64,000 nucleotides of DNA from Trichomonas vaginalis G3 (GCF_026262505.1 NC_067206.1:10807507-10871506), one strand, 5' to 3'; positions 27,439 to 36,315 are shown, counted from the first letter of the stretch. A program made the numbers and translations. The notes: generated by a model from the sequence alone, not told the origin.

Positions 27439-28017
27439 ATGTCATTTCCGAAAAATAGAAGCGTAAGTGTTTCAAAAGGTTTAATGGCGGTGGCAGATGT
27501 GAAGTTAAATTCACCAACTCAAACAAACAGTCAAAGTGTTGTTGTCAATGTCAAAGACAGAGATGTTGAAGTGGGGAAACCATACGAAGACGAAGATGGT
27601 ATAACAATTGTTCCTGTAAAAGAACCAACATATCCTGAAGTTAGCAGAGACTTAAGTTCTGTTGCAGATATTCGAAACGACTACCAACAACTGAAAGACA
27701 AACTTCAAACTCAGGAGAAGATTTGTCAAGCTTTAAGTATAATGTTAAACTTGGTCGAACACAACCCTGTAAAAGTGAACTCATATGTCATTGCACCTCA
27801 TGAAGTTTTGAAAGAACTATTGAAACTTTTGACAGAGGCAGACGATATAAACATCAAAGAAATAGAACCCGACATTAGTTGCTGTGGTGTTTCATATAAT
27901 GTCATTGACAAGATATACGTTATGAAAGGAGGTGAAACGTTGAACTTAAAATATAGTTTCCCAGACGTCATAAAAATATTTGACGACCACAACATTTCAT
28001 TAAAATTTATTTGCTAA
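27439..28017 (+). CDS. Outer element: conserved Maverick protein with EPDISCCG motif
   Basis: 192 residues from ATG 27439 (MSFPKNRSVSV), preceded by TTTTTATTCTAAGTAAA. The C-terminal domain aligns with the inner protein at 5225-5839 (EPDISCCG vs DPEIECCG, then a beta strand and LKYSFPDV vs FKYKYSNEY). It lies 4 bp upstream of the penton-like gene. Function unknown. Confidence 0.55.
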   Translation: MSFPKNRSVSVSKGLMAVADVKLNSPTQTNSQSVVVNVKDRDVEVGKPYEDEDGITIVPVKEPTYPEVSRDLSSVADIRNDYQQLKDKLQTQEKICQALSIMLNLVEHNPVKVNSYVIAPHEVLKELLKLLTEADDINIKEIEPDISCCGVSYNVIDKIYVMKGGETLNLKYSFPDVIKIFDDHNISLKFIC

Positions 28018-28021
28018 GTAA

Positions 28022-28819
28022 ATGGCAGAAGATATAATGGTTTATACTATTACGACTAAAAACCCTGAGTCATATAATTCTATAACAACAAACTTACAAA
28101 GTCCTCAAGGACGATATTGTAAACTAACCTTAAACACAATGACGACTAAAGCCTGTTTTGCTCTTTTGACACCAGAAGACTTTATTGTTGTGAATGGTAA
28201 AAAATACTCCTTTGAAGATACTTACTCAGATATACCACCAACAGGTTTTGTTGACTTATTTAATACTTTAAGGACGGGTGTAACATGTGCTGCAACTAGA
28301 GCAGGTTTCATTATGTTTGGATGTCCGACTGAGTTTACTATAAACGATATGAGCTATAATACAAAACTTATTTCTGGTTTTTACTACCAACAGTTTCCTA
28401 TAACAGGAAAAGGTGTCATACAAGGAATGTCTATTCCATTGACATTAAGCACACCAATCTTATATATTGTTTCAAACTTAGGTTCAAAGTGTTATTCGAA
28501 TGTCGACAGAAACTATTATGACCAAAAGATACTTATGCGTATAAACAATACTTTCTCTGCTGGTTTGCCTATTGTTCATTCGAATGCAGAATTTTCAACC
28601 TTAGTGAACTCAAACACTTTGGCAAGTATAACGTTGACATTAGTTGACGCAAACTTTGTTCCTGTAAAACTTTTATGTCCTATGTATTTGTCAATGACGG
28701 CAGAAAGTTTCGAATTGGAAGATGCAACTGGTGAAAGTATTGTATTACAAGAACAACTTCAACAACAAATAGCTCAAGAACAACAAATGCAACAAATGGA
28801 ACAACAAAGTCAAGAATAA
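28022..28819 (+). CDS. Outer element: penton-like minor capsid protein (tentative)
   Basis: 265 residues, beta-rich. STPILYIVSNLGSKCY and GLPIVHSNAEFSTL are followed by TLTLVDANFVPVKLLCPMYLSM, the same ending as the inner protein at 6103-6879. A Q-rich C-terminal tail (QEQLQQQIAQEQQMQQ) is added. Looks whole. In tight series with 27439. Confidence 0.55.
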   Translation: MAEDIMVYTITTKNPESYNSITTNLQSPQGRYCKLTLNTMTTKACFALLTPEDFIVVNGKKYSFEDTYSDIPPTGFVDLFNTLRTGVTCAATRAGFIMFGCPTEFTINDMSYNTKLISGFYYQQFPITGKGVIQGMSIPLTLSTPILYIVSNLGSKCYSNVDRNYYDQKILMRINNTFSAGLPIVHSNAEFSTLVNSNTLASITLTLVDANFVPVKLLCPMYLSMTAESFELEDATGESIVLQEQLQQQIAQEQQMQQMEQQSQE

Positions 28820-28848
28820 AAAAATAATATTTTTTTATTTTTATAAAA

Positions 28849-30084
28849 ATGTACAGAATAGATGTTTCAGATTTTTATGACTTCCAAGCATTCAGAAATA
28901 TGTGTCCATTTAGAGACTATAACAAAGCAGTCGAGAATTTGAAACGTTTAGTCATTTATGTTGACTCTGCCCCAGAATGTTATGTCATGAAAGAATGGGA
29001 TGTTGTCTTTAACAAACCAAGAGCAACAATAGTTTCAGAACAAGAATGTAGACAGAAACTTAAGAAAATAAAAGTTGTACAAGTTGGCATGAAGATGTTA
29101 GATGCTTGGGATATCTTATTGTCAAAACTTGAAGATTTTTCAGTTCGTGGTATAAAGTTCTATACACCTTCTCCAAACTTCTATTCTATCTTCACTGGAT
29201 ATAAATACGAACAAGTAGAATGGAAAGAAAATGTTATAGAAGCTTGGTTAGACCATGTCAAAGAAATTATATGCAATGGAAACGAAAAGGTTTATGAGTA
29301 TATCTTATGTTGGTTTGCAAACATCTTACAACATCCAAGTGCTAAAAATGAAACTGCTCTCATTATAATTGGAAAACAAGGAACAGGTAAGAACACATTC
29401 TTTACAGATATCTTATGCAAACTGTTAGAAGGTTATTCGAACCCTAATATGACAAACTTAGAAAACATCTGTGGCAAGTTTAACTCCTCAATAGAGAATA
29501 TGAAACTTATAGTTTGCAATGAACTTCAAAGTATAGATACAACAAAAGTTTTGAACTCAGATGCTTTGAAGAGTCTTATAACAGACAAAGTTGGAGTTGT
29601 TGAAAGAAAGTATAAAGACCAAAGAGTTTGTGAAAATGTTGCAAACTTCATTATGGTTTCAAACAATGCTGTTCCGATGAAGTTAGAAAGTTCTGACAGA
29701 AGATATGTAGTTGTCAGAACGTCAGATTCTCATATGCAAGATACAGGATATTTTGACGACTTAGCAGAAACTTTGACATCTGACTTTTACAACCACTTGT
29801 TCTCATATTTCATGACATTAGATATTTCTAAGTTCAATCCAAGACAAATTCCACATACCGAAGAGAGACAAACATTGTTAGAAGCAAACAAGAGTGTTTA
29901 TGAACTGTTCGTAGATGAAACTGACTTTGTGTCATTAGATGAAAGGTCATTGTACGATTCGTATAAACAATATTGTCAAGAATATGGTTATATGGCAGCT
30001 TCTAAACGAACATTCTTGGCAAATGTCAAAAGTCTTTTAGATGTTCAGAATGGTGTATATACAAAGAAAATTTTTTCTGAGTAA
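28849..30084 (+). CDS. Outer element: superfamily 3 helicase (D5/DUF5906-like)
   Basis: 411 residues. Walker A is GKQGTGKNTF (about residues 177-186), the B motif is KLIVCNELQS (about 218-227), and motif C is FIMVSNN (about 264-270), followed by ESSDRRYVVV with the arginine-finger region. The N-terminal 150 residues are helical and resemble the D5N-type linker of viral primase-helicases. It would unwind DNA in replication. The inner copies have no counterpart; Polinton-like viruses and virophages often do. Looks whole. Confidence 0.8.
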   Translation: MYRIDVSDFYDFQAFRNMCPFRDYNKAVENLKRLVIYVDSAPECYVMKEWDVVFNKPRATIVSEQECRQKLKKIKVVQVGMKMLDAWDILLSKLEDFSVRGIKFYTPSPNFYSIFTGYKYEQVEWKENVIEAWLDHVKEIICNGNEKVYEYILCWFANILQHPSAKNETALIIIGKQGTGKNTFFTDILCKLLEGYSNPNMTNLENICGKFNSSIENMKLIVCNELQSIDTTKVLNSDALKSLITDKVGVVERKYKDQRVCENVANFIMVSNNAVPMKLESSDRRYVVVRTSDSHMQDTGYFDDLAETLTSDFYNHLFSYFMTLDISKFNPRQIPHTEERQTLLEANKSVYELFVDETDFVSLDERSLYDSYKQYCQEYGYMAASKRTFLANVKSLLDVQNGVYTKKIFSE

Positions 30085-30119
30085 ATTTTAAAAAAAATAT
30101 TTTTTATCCGATAGAAAAG

Positions 30120-30540
30120 ATGACGAAATATATTTCAGTAAACAAGTACATGTCAGGACTTAAAGAAGAACTAGACCCATTCACATATTTAAATGTTTAC
30201 TTCTACCATTTTGAAAAGTCTTCATTCAGCAAAGTTTGGAACATCGAACCAGTTAAGTTTGCTATTGTGACTAAAAATGGTGCGAAATTTGAAGACTTAG
30301 ACATAGAAGGTTTGTTAACAGTCAAAGAAAGTTTTGACAGAAGGTTCTCAAACCTTAAAGAAGGCAAAGCATACAAACTTGTTATACCTTATGAACCAAA
30401 GAAAGACAGACGACTATGAATATTATGAGTCTAAAGTTGTAGAAGTTCAAGGTAAATTGGGTAAAAAGATTTTAGAGTCTAAGCCAGTGTTTGCTCCTAA
30501 AGAGGAAGAGAACATTGACATTGACCCAGAAATGTTCTAA
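30120..30540 (+). pseudogene. Outer element: small hypothetical protein
   Basis: Begins MTKYISVNKYMSGLKEELDP and ends with an acidic EEENIDIDPEMF. It is preceded by ATTTTTTATCCGATAG, the promoter-like motif. It follows the helicase. No family recognised. The part appears broken. Confidence 0.4.
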
Positions 30541-30556
30541 AAATAAAATTTTATTT

Positions 30557-31009
30557 TTACATGTCAAATTTCTTTTTCTCTGGAACTGGTTTAGGTTCTT
30601 TCTTCTCTTCTTCTACTTTCTTTTCTTTCTTTTCTCTCTTCTTCTTTTCTGGTGGAGTTATGTCAAATTTCTCAGAACCATATTTATGTAAAAGTTCTTT
30701 GTCCTTTAATAGCTCATCTATTCTGTTTTCTATTTCATCTTCAAGAACAGCGCATGTGTCTTCTTTGCATTCTAAGAACTTTTGTTGGACTTCATCTTTC
30801 CAATCGGCGTCATTTCTGTCAACAAGTCTGTCATTGACAAATTTTAAGACTGCTCTTTGTAATGTTTTATGGTTCTTGTCATATTCCCAGAAACAGAACT
30901 TTAGAACAAATTCACCTTTCTTGTTTACACTATGTAAGATTTTATGGTCGACAGATGTTTTGCTGTCAAAAAGTTTGTCTCGAATATAGATAGCGAAATC
31001 GCTAGACAT
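30557..31009 (-). CDS. Outer element: hypothetical protein with lysine-rich tail
   Basis: 150 residues. The first 100 are globular (MSSDFAIYIRDKLFDSK..., FCFWEYDKNHKTLQRAV). The tail is PPEKKKREKKEKKVEEEKKEP. Convergent with the preceding small gene and divergent from the ATPase. No family recognised. Confidence 0.5.
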   Translation of the reverse strand: MSSDFAIYIRDKLFDSKTSVDHKILHSVNKKGEFVLKFCFWEYDKNHKTLQRAVLKFVNDRLVDRNDADWKDEVQQKFLECKEDTCAVLEDEIENRIDELLKDKELLHKYGSEKFDITPPEKKKREKKEKKVEEEKKEPKPVPEKKKFDM

Positions 31010-31106
31010 TTTCTAAAAGATAAAATTTTTAATTTTCTAAAAAATAGTTAGAAAAAAAGTTTGCTGACATTGACAAGAAATTGAGAATGTTTTAAATAAG
31101 AACAAG

Positions 31107-31919
31107 GTGAAGTTAGAAAATGCTCAGATAAAACCTATACATGACAAGTTCTTATTTGCTCAGAATGGTATAACAGGTCTAATTGCACCACCTGGGTCTG
31201 GTAAGACTTTCACTTATCTTAAAATGGCTGCACAACAACAAGAACTAGATGAGAAGAACCCATTCTATGAGTTAGTTGTTATTTGTTCGACTTCTGGTCA
31301 ATTTGACCAAACCGTCAATTCGTTCAAAGATATTATAAAGAAGTCTAAGTTAGTATGTATAAAGGATACTGAGTTGTTAGATTGGATAAAGAAGTACCAA
31401 AGAAGAGTTTTGAAGTATAATGCTATAAATGAGTATATAAATTCTAAGTTTAAAGACCCAAATGAGGAAATGCAGAGAATATTAGAGAAGAAACACTTCA
31501 GAAACAAACAGAAAGAGATAGAATACATTTCGAAGAAATTGCAATCTTACGATTGGAAAACGTACCCTCATAGATGTCTTCTTATCTTAGATGATTTCGC
31601 CTCTCATCCTTTGTTAAAGAACAGAGAACAAGATATGTGTCGAATTCTTAAGAAGCTCAGACACTTTAACATCTCAGTCGTAATATGTGTACAGACAGCA
31701 AAGAGTTTAAGTAAGGATGTTAAAAGAATACTTACTGACATAATACTTTTCCCCGGATTGTCCGAAGACGATTTCATGGAACTTATGAAAGAGTCCATGG
31801 CAGGTAAGTTTGACAGACATAAACTATGGGAGAAGTACAAAGTCATACAAGACCCTCATACTTCTTTCAGAATTCATATCTACGCAAACAAAGTTCAAAT
31901 TGTAAATGGTCAAGCTTGA
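31107..31919 (+). CDS. Outer element: DNA-packaging ATPase (FtsK/HerA, A32-like)
   Basis: About 270 residues. Walker A is APPGSGKT (about residues 27-34), Walker B LLILDDF, sensor strand VVICVQTA. Alignable with the inner ATPase at 3914 through the shared IEYI/DMKRL-like helical middle and the LRHF/VRHY segment. The frame opens at a GTG and no in-frame ATG lies upstream, so the start is uncertain. Looks otherwise whole. Confidence 0.8.
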   Translation: MKLENAQIKPIHDKFLFAQNGITGLIAPPGSGKTFTYLKMAAQQQELDEKNPFYELVVICSTSGQFDQTVNSFKDIIKKSKLVCIKDTELLDWIKKYQRRVLKYNAINEYINSKFKDPNEEMQRILEKKHFRNKQKEIEYISKKLQSYDWKTYPHRCLLILDDFASHPLLKNREQDMCRILKKLRHFNISVVICVQTAKSLSKDVKRILTDIILFPGLSEDDFMELMKESMAGKFDRHKLWEKYKVIQDPHTSFRIHIYANKVQIVNGQA

Positions 31920-31935
31920 AAAATAAAGAGTGCAT

Positions 31936-32742
31936 CTACCCTACTTGTTTGAAGTTGTCAAAATACTCTGTTATTTTTTCCTTTAACAATGACAAATCTT
32001 CTTTGAATGTAAGTATTGTACAACCTTTAATATCATAGTGTGTTTGAGGTAACGTATCTTGAACTATTTGTTTCACATCTTCATTTGGGGTCATTGAAAT
32101 CGGTAAGTTTTCGCGATAGAACCAATTTCTGTCAGATTTGTAAATCTTAGCAAGGTCGTAAAAGCTTTTGTTGTTTCTTCTGACTAAATGCAACATAACC
32201 ATATCTCTGTCTTCTTCTTTCTCCAACTCTTCAGTATAAATCATATACTTATAGTTCTTTTCCTTTCCTTTTGGTACCGAACGTGGTATTCTTTTCTGTA
32301 TGCTTTTGTCTTTTGCTTCAAGCTTGTTTTCCATCTCTTCACGTTCTGCTTTATATAGTTCATCTAACATCATGAAAATATAACAAGCATAACGAGGTGA
32401 AGCCCACATTGCTACAGCGTTTACTAAAAGTCTATGAACATAATAACCTTTCAAACCAGGAGCCAAATTCTTGCGATTTTCGTACGGAATCTCTTCTCTC
32501 GGTTTTCCGAGGGAAGCAATCATATGAGGAAATTCTTCTAAAAGTTCTTTTGTCTGTTGGTTTTCAAACCAATGATATGCTTGCTTTGTAGAACGAAGAG
32601 CATTCAAAATACTTTGCATTTGGTACATATCGTCTTTGACCGAACGAATGAGACGTAACTGTTTGTTATACTGTATGTACTCGTATTCTTCATTTATAGC
32701 TTCATGGACTATAACTGTTGTTGTGTTCTCTGTTGTTGACAT
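31936..32742 (-). CDS. Outer element: KilA-N/MSV199-type protein
   Basis: 268 residues from ATG 32742 (MSTTENTTTVIV), after the leader TTTTGTATGTAAAGACAG. GYYVHRLLVNAVAMWASPRY marks the DNA-binding domain; a short coiled coil and the RSVPKGKEKNYKYMIY domain follow. Nearly identical to 13355-14181 and 47070-47893. Probably a DNA-binding regulator. Confidence 0.68.
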   Translation of the reverse strand: MSTTENTTTVIVHEAINEEYEYIQYNKQLRLIRSVKDDMYQMQSILNALRSTKQAYHWFENQQTKELLEEFPHMIASLGKPREEIPYENRKNLAPGLKGYYVHRLLVNAVAMWASPRYACYIFMMLDELYKAEREEMENKLEAKDKSIQKRIPRSVPKGKEKNYKYMIYTEELEKEEDRDMVMLHLVRRNNKSFYDLAKIYKSDRNWFYRENLPISMTPNEDVKQIVQDTLPQTHYDIKGCTILTFKEDLSLLKEKITEYFDNFKQVG

Positions 32743-32853
32743 ATCTGTCTTTACATACAAAATAAAAAAATAAATAAAAATAAAACTAACTTTATTTTTT
32801 CTATCTTAAGGAAATTCATGATTTTTGTGCTGAATTCAATAAAAATATAATTT

Positions 32854-32900
32854 AGGTGAAGAGGTGAGATTTCACCTCTTTTTTCACCTCATTTCTACCC
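32854..32900. repeat. GGTGA-type palindrome, cassette interior
   Basis: AGGTGAAGAGGTGAGATTTCACC with TTTTTTCACC and TTTCTACCCC arms, thus mixing the two arm types of the family. Confidence 0.75.
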
Positions 32901-33031
32901 CAGTTATTTTATAAACGTTTCACATGGTAAACGTTATTTTTGGAATTTTGTGAAAACTCAACGGTTTGACACATGCCCTAAAATTATTTTACTGCAGAAT
33001 TTTGTTGCTGAATTCAATAAAAATATATTTT

Positions 33032-33080
33032 AGGTGAAGAGGTGAGATTTCACCTCTTTTTTCACCTAATTTTTCACCTC
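33032..33080. repeat. GGTGA-type palindrome after the companion gene
   Basis: AGGTGAAGAGGTGAGATTTCACC followed by TTTTTTCACC and ATTTTTCACC arms, directly downstream of the stop at 33087. Confidence 0.75.
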
Positions 33081-33086
33081 TTTTTT

Positions 33087-34028
33087 TCACAAGCGTTTTA
33101 CATGAATTGTACGATGTATATTTGAAATCCTAAACAGTTTTGTAGCTTCTATTTCTTCTTTTAGTACATCGAATGTTTTAACGATACCGAAAGTTTCTTT
33201 ATACTTCTTCTTGACATCAGATAGAAGGAAATCGTCAGCAGTTGGATAGTTTTTGTTCAGAAATGTCAACATATCCATTTTATTTTCTACCGGCTTCTCT
33301 GCTTCTTTCTTTAAGTCTGCATAGTCGTTTCTCATATGTTCTATCTCTTTGACGGAGTAGTTATATTTCCTCATTGCTGCTTTACATTTAGAACATTGCG
33401 GATTCATTTTTGCGTTATATTCTGAAACCTTACCTGCTAAAACAACCAAGGCGTCAATGGTTTTCTTTAAATCTGAAGCAGTTGGTTTTATCTGTTCATT
33501 CCATACCTTACCTCTTCTATCTTTATCTCTTATCTGCCATACACATTTTGCAGCTAATGAAACAAAGTTGTCGTATGTCTTAAACTCCCCAGATTTATAT
33601 ATGTCAGAGATGTTCTTATATACCATGTCGCAATCTTTGTCCATAACTTTATGGTTGCAATGAAAACCAAGGAATTCATAATTTACCTTTCGTATGAACT
33701 TATTTATTTCTACTGAGTCAGTTGCTTTGACTTCAATTTCGTCGAATTCAGGAATAGTTAGTTTTTGCTGCTGAATTTCAGGTAGTTTAGGCAAATGGTC
33801 GATGAGGTCCTCCATTTCATAAAGATACTGTTCATTTGTTTCATCTTTCGCACTACAGTCTAAATTACTTGTTAAAAGTTCCTGCTTTATTTTTTGTATT
33901 TCTGTTTCGAAAGTAAATGAAGAAGGAATGAAGCTTTTCATTTCTACTAACATAGATGTTGGATTCATGACTAACGAGTTTGGTGCTGTTGTTGTTTGAA
34001 TTGTTGTTGTGCCGATTGTTGAAATCAT
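33087..34028 (-). CDS. Outer element: KilA-N-cluster companion protein
   Basis: 313 residues from ATG 34028 (MISTIGTTTIQ), the same start as in copy 2. It has a Thr-rich N-terminus, the CSKCKAAMRKYNYS motif, a helical middle and the DDFLLSDVKKKYKETFG C-terminus. The most complete version of this protein together with 48719-49684. Function unknown; DNA binding is plausible. Confidence 0.6.
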   Translation of the reverse strand: MISTIGTTTIQTTTAPNSLVMNPTSMLVEMKSFIPSSFTFETEIQKIKQELLTSNLDCSAKDETNEQYLYEMEDLIDHLPKLPEIQQQKLTIPEFDEIEVKATDSVEINKFIRKVNYEFLGFHCNHKVMDKDCDMVYKNISDIYKSGEFKTYDNFVSLAAKCVWQIRDKDRRGKVWNEQIKPTASDLKKTIDALVVLAGKVSEYNAKMNPQCSKCKAAMRKYNYSVKEIEHMRNDYADLKKEAEKPVENKMDMLTFLNKNYPTADDFLLSDVKKKYKETFGIVKTFDVLKEEIEATKLFRISNIHRTIHVKRL

Positions 34029-34112
34029 ATCTTTTATACAAAATAAAAAAATAAATAAAAATAAAACTAACTTTATTTTTTCTATCTTAAGGAAATTCAT
34101 GAAAATTCAAGA

Positions 34113-34160
34113 GGGTGAAAAAACAGGTGAAAAAACAGGTGAAATCTCACCTCTTCACCT
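34113..34160. repeat. GGTGA-type palindrome at the cassette edge
   Basis: GGGTGAAAAAACAGGTGAA units, then GGTGAAATCTCACC and CTTCACC. It lies where similarity to the inner copies ends. Confidence 0.75.
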
Positions 34161-34163
34161 AAA

Positions 34164-34502
34164 TTATATTTTTTGGTCCGGGAACAACTTTCTCTCAATT
34201 GGAGCTGTAGCATACTCTTTGCGTAAGCGGTTCAGACCTTCTTCGAAGTCTTGGTCTCTCTTGGACTGAGATTGGAATTGGAATTGCTGGGGTGGAGCTT
34301 GCTGGAACAACCAAGGGTTGGGGAAGTAAGGCATAGGCTGAGGAGGGTAGTTCGGGAAGCCTTGTGGTGGGTAGTAACCTTGAGGTGGAAATTGGTAGTA
34401 ATTCGGAGGTACTTGCTGGAACTGAGGTTGCTGAGGAGACTGTTGTGGTTCTTTAGGTTCCTCTGGTTTGGGAATGGACTCGGTTGGTGGGACGTCGGAC
34501 AT
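34164..34502 (-). CDS. Outer element: P/Q/Y-rich low-complexity protein
   Basis: 112 residues from ATG 34502 (MSDVPPTESIPKPEE). Repeats of the PPQGYYPPQGF type and FQQAPPQQFQFQSQS, then a short charged end (DFEEGLNRLRKEYATAPIERK). It resembles disordered virion or tegument proteins in composition. Base composition is less AT-rich than its neighbours. Confidence 0.5.
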   Translation of the reverse strand: MSDVPPTESIPKPEEPKEPQQSPQQPQFQQVPPNYYQFPPQGYYPPQGFPNYPPQPMPYFPNPWLFQQAPPQQFQFQSQSKRDQDFEEGLNRLRKEYATAPIERKLFPDQKI

Positions 34503-34539
34503 TCGTTTGTGGCTTAACCGTCGGACCACAACGATAAAA

Positions 34540-34870
34540 ATATCTGCTACTAGCAGTACTTTTACTGACAGTAGCAGTACTTTTACTGACAGTAGCAGTA
34601 CTTTATCGTCGAAAACCCTCTCAAATTTTCCTTTTTACTGACAGTAGCAGTACTTTATCGTCGAAAACCCTCTCAAATTTTCCTTTTTTACTGCAAGTAG
34701 CAGTACTTTTACTGACAGTAGCAGTACTTTTACTGACAGTAGCAGTACTTTTACTGACAGTAGCAGTACTTTTACTGACAGTAGCAGTACTTTTACTGAC
34801 AGTAGCAGTACTTTTTCTGACAGTAGCAGTACTTTTTCTGACAGTAGCAGTACTTTTTCTGACAGTAGCA
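34540..34870. repeat. 21-bp tandem repeat array
   Basis: About a dozen units of TACTTTTACTGACAGTAGCAG, including two longer units that carry TTATCGTCGAAAACCCTCTC. Each unit contains the near-palindrome TACTGACAGTA. The array ends exactly at the ATG of the gene at 34871. It could act as a promoter/operator array or iteron-like origin. No CRISPR-like unique spacers. Confidence 0.85.
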
Positions 34871-35236
34871 ATGGTCGAGGTCGAACCTACCGACGAGGCA
34901 ATTTACCTAATTGAAATTAACGAGCTTGTTAAAGACTTCCTCAGGCAGAATGTAAAAGGCAAGCTTGTTAACGGTTGGATAACGGGAAGGGCTGCCTTGA
35001 ATCTCGAGATTTCGACTGGAATTCCAATTGAGGTACCAGAAGGCACTCCTTTCGACGACATAAAGCAAGCAAAGAAGGAAGCCATTATAAAGTTCTTTGC
35101 CAAGCGTCCTTGGATACTACTTCCAAACAGAGAGAACCCTTTCCCAAGAATGAACCAAATTCTCAAGGGTCTCCTTCACTTCTCTGGTCAACCATTCTAC
35201 ATAACCTGTGAAGGCGACATCCAACCAGTTCAGTAA
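34871..35236 (+). CDS. Outer element: hypothetical protein downstream of the repeat array
   Basis: 121 residues: MVEVEPTDEAIYLIEINELVKDFL, TGRAALNLEISTGIPIEVPEGTPFDD, and a C-terminal QILKGLLHFSGQPFYITCEGD. Codon use is less A/T-biased than most element genes and like that of the P/Q/Y-rich gene. No family recognised. Confidence 0.5.
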   Translation: MVEVEPTDEAIYLIEINELVKDFLRQNVKGKLVNGWITGRAALNLEISTGIPIEVPEGTPFDDIKQAKKEAIIKFFAKRPWILLPNRENPFPRMNQILKGLLHFSGQPFYITCEGDIQPVQ

Positions 35237-35350
35237 ACATCTCATTTTAACTTCACTTTTTTATGTTTTTTGTGAAAGTGTCAAAAATAAATTGTTTTCA
35301 TGAGTTTTCTACGATGTTAGAAAAAATGTTATTTTCTAATATCTTCACAT

Positions 35351-36210
35351 TCAATACTTTTTCAGCACTTTTCCGTAGTTATATATGAAAGACAATTCGA
35401 GATAAAAGTCATAGTACAATGGAATAATATGTTGCACACCATTTGTTGTGAACCAAACTTGAAAGTCAGAGAAACTATTACTAGGTGGTTCGTAGAATTT
35501 AGAAGCAAAGTCATAAAGGTCCTTACCAATACATAGAAAACTATTGTTGCTTGAACTGAAACTTGCATGACACATAACATTTTGAGGGTCAAACACGTTT
35601 CTATAAACCATCAAATCTGCTGGTGGAAGTATAAATTTAAATGGACCATCTGGTGGTAATGGTTCGTTCTGGTTTAGTAACCGAAGAAATTGTGCCCAAG
35701 AACGTTTGTCTACTTCCCAAAATAAAAACTCTGTATCTCTTGGAGGGTTAATTTCAATCTTTTGAAATGAAACGGTGGAGTTCATCTTGTCATATTCTAG
35801 TTTCAGATAGTATGTTCCATTTAGTAAAGAGTCGTATTTTTTTGAAATTCCCAATAATATTTGTTCATTTGAGTTTGAAAGTCATCTAGAGTTTTCTCAA
35901 GACTTTCGTCTGAACGAACTGTAAAGATTCTCATTTCGTCAAATTTGTCTATTAGACCATCAGAACCTTCATACTGCCCATGAAAATATACTGCGAACAT
36001 AAATGCGTTAGTTCTATTTGAAAACAAAACTCTTCTAAATCCTATTGCCTTTGCATCTGAAGGACTTTGAAGCCAACGAATTGGATAGTCAAACCTGTAT
36101 GCTCGGGATGAAATTTCTTCATCTGAAATAGTCCTACCAGCATTTGTAAAGATATAGTCTAACGGTTTTGTATCTGCTACTTTTGTTCTTTGTTTTTCAA
36201 CCTGAAGCAT
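35351..36210 (-). pseudogene. Outer element: structural-type protein with FDYPxRW module
   Basis: The N-terminal YRFDYPIRW followed by AKAIGFRRVLFSNRT matches the YEYPRHW and FKFPTDW modules of the inner proteins. A later LKLEYDKMNSTVSF strand and a C-terminal FQVWFTTNGVQHIIPLYY region also correspond in order. So one vertex- or capsid-associated family appears present in all three elements. The part is broken. Confidence 0.5.
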
Positions 36211-36315
36211 TTAATATATGTAAAAATATATTGTTTTAAAATGGTATGCCATTTCATATTTCTCATCTAACAAACAAGTTTCCCAACGGTCTTCTCCAAC
36301 AAACTCAGCGTACAT
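36211..36315 (-). CDS. Outer element: possible short gene (34 residues)
   Basis: MYAEFVGEDRWETCLLDEKYEM and on to FYIY. The ATG is preceded by TTTTTATTTTATTTGAA, close to the leader of the gene at 22451. It ends flush with the start of the next gene. Too short to assign. Confidence 0.35.
   Translation of the reverse strand: MYAEFVGEDRWETCLLDEKYEMAYHFKTIYFYIY

Larger units (their letters stand above)
32743..33086. other. Gap between the two cassette genes
   Basis: Contains the gene leader, two GGTGA palindromes (32854-32900 and 33032-33080) and two GCTGAATTCAATAAAAATATA repeats. The inner copies have the KilA-N/GIY-YIG gene in this position; no such gene is seen here. Confidence 0.6.
31930..34160 (-). 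other. Transferred KilA-N cassette in the outer element
   Basis: Two genes and their leaders are nearly identical to the cluster of the inner copies, whereas the surrounding outer-element genes are distant. A palindrome of the GGTGA family closes the cassette at 34113-34160, and two more lie inside it. On the other side it abuts the ATPase stop after a few bases. Confidence 0.65.

Noticed and set aside
30491-30989. Phe/Ser-rich open frames opposite the lysine-tailed protein
   Set aside because: Antisense shadow of 30557-31009.
34540-34870. Possible CRISPR array
   Set aside because: The units are directly adjacent without unique spacers, and the context is a eukaryotic virus-like element.
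34635-34871. Open frame of repeated LLLSVKV heptads on the minus strand
   Set aside because: It is the 21-bp tandem array read in frame (21 is a multiple of 3). No start context, and it ends where the opposite-strand gene begins.
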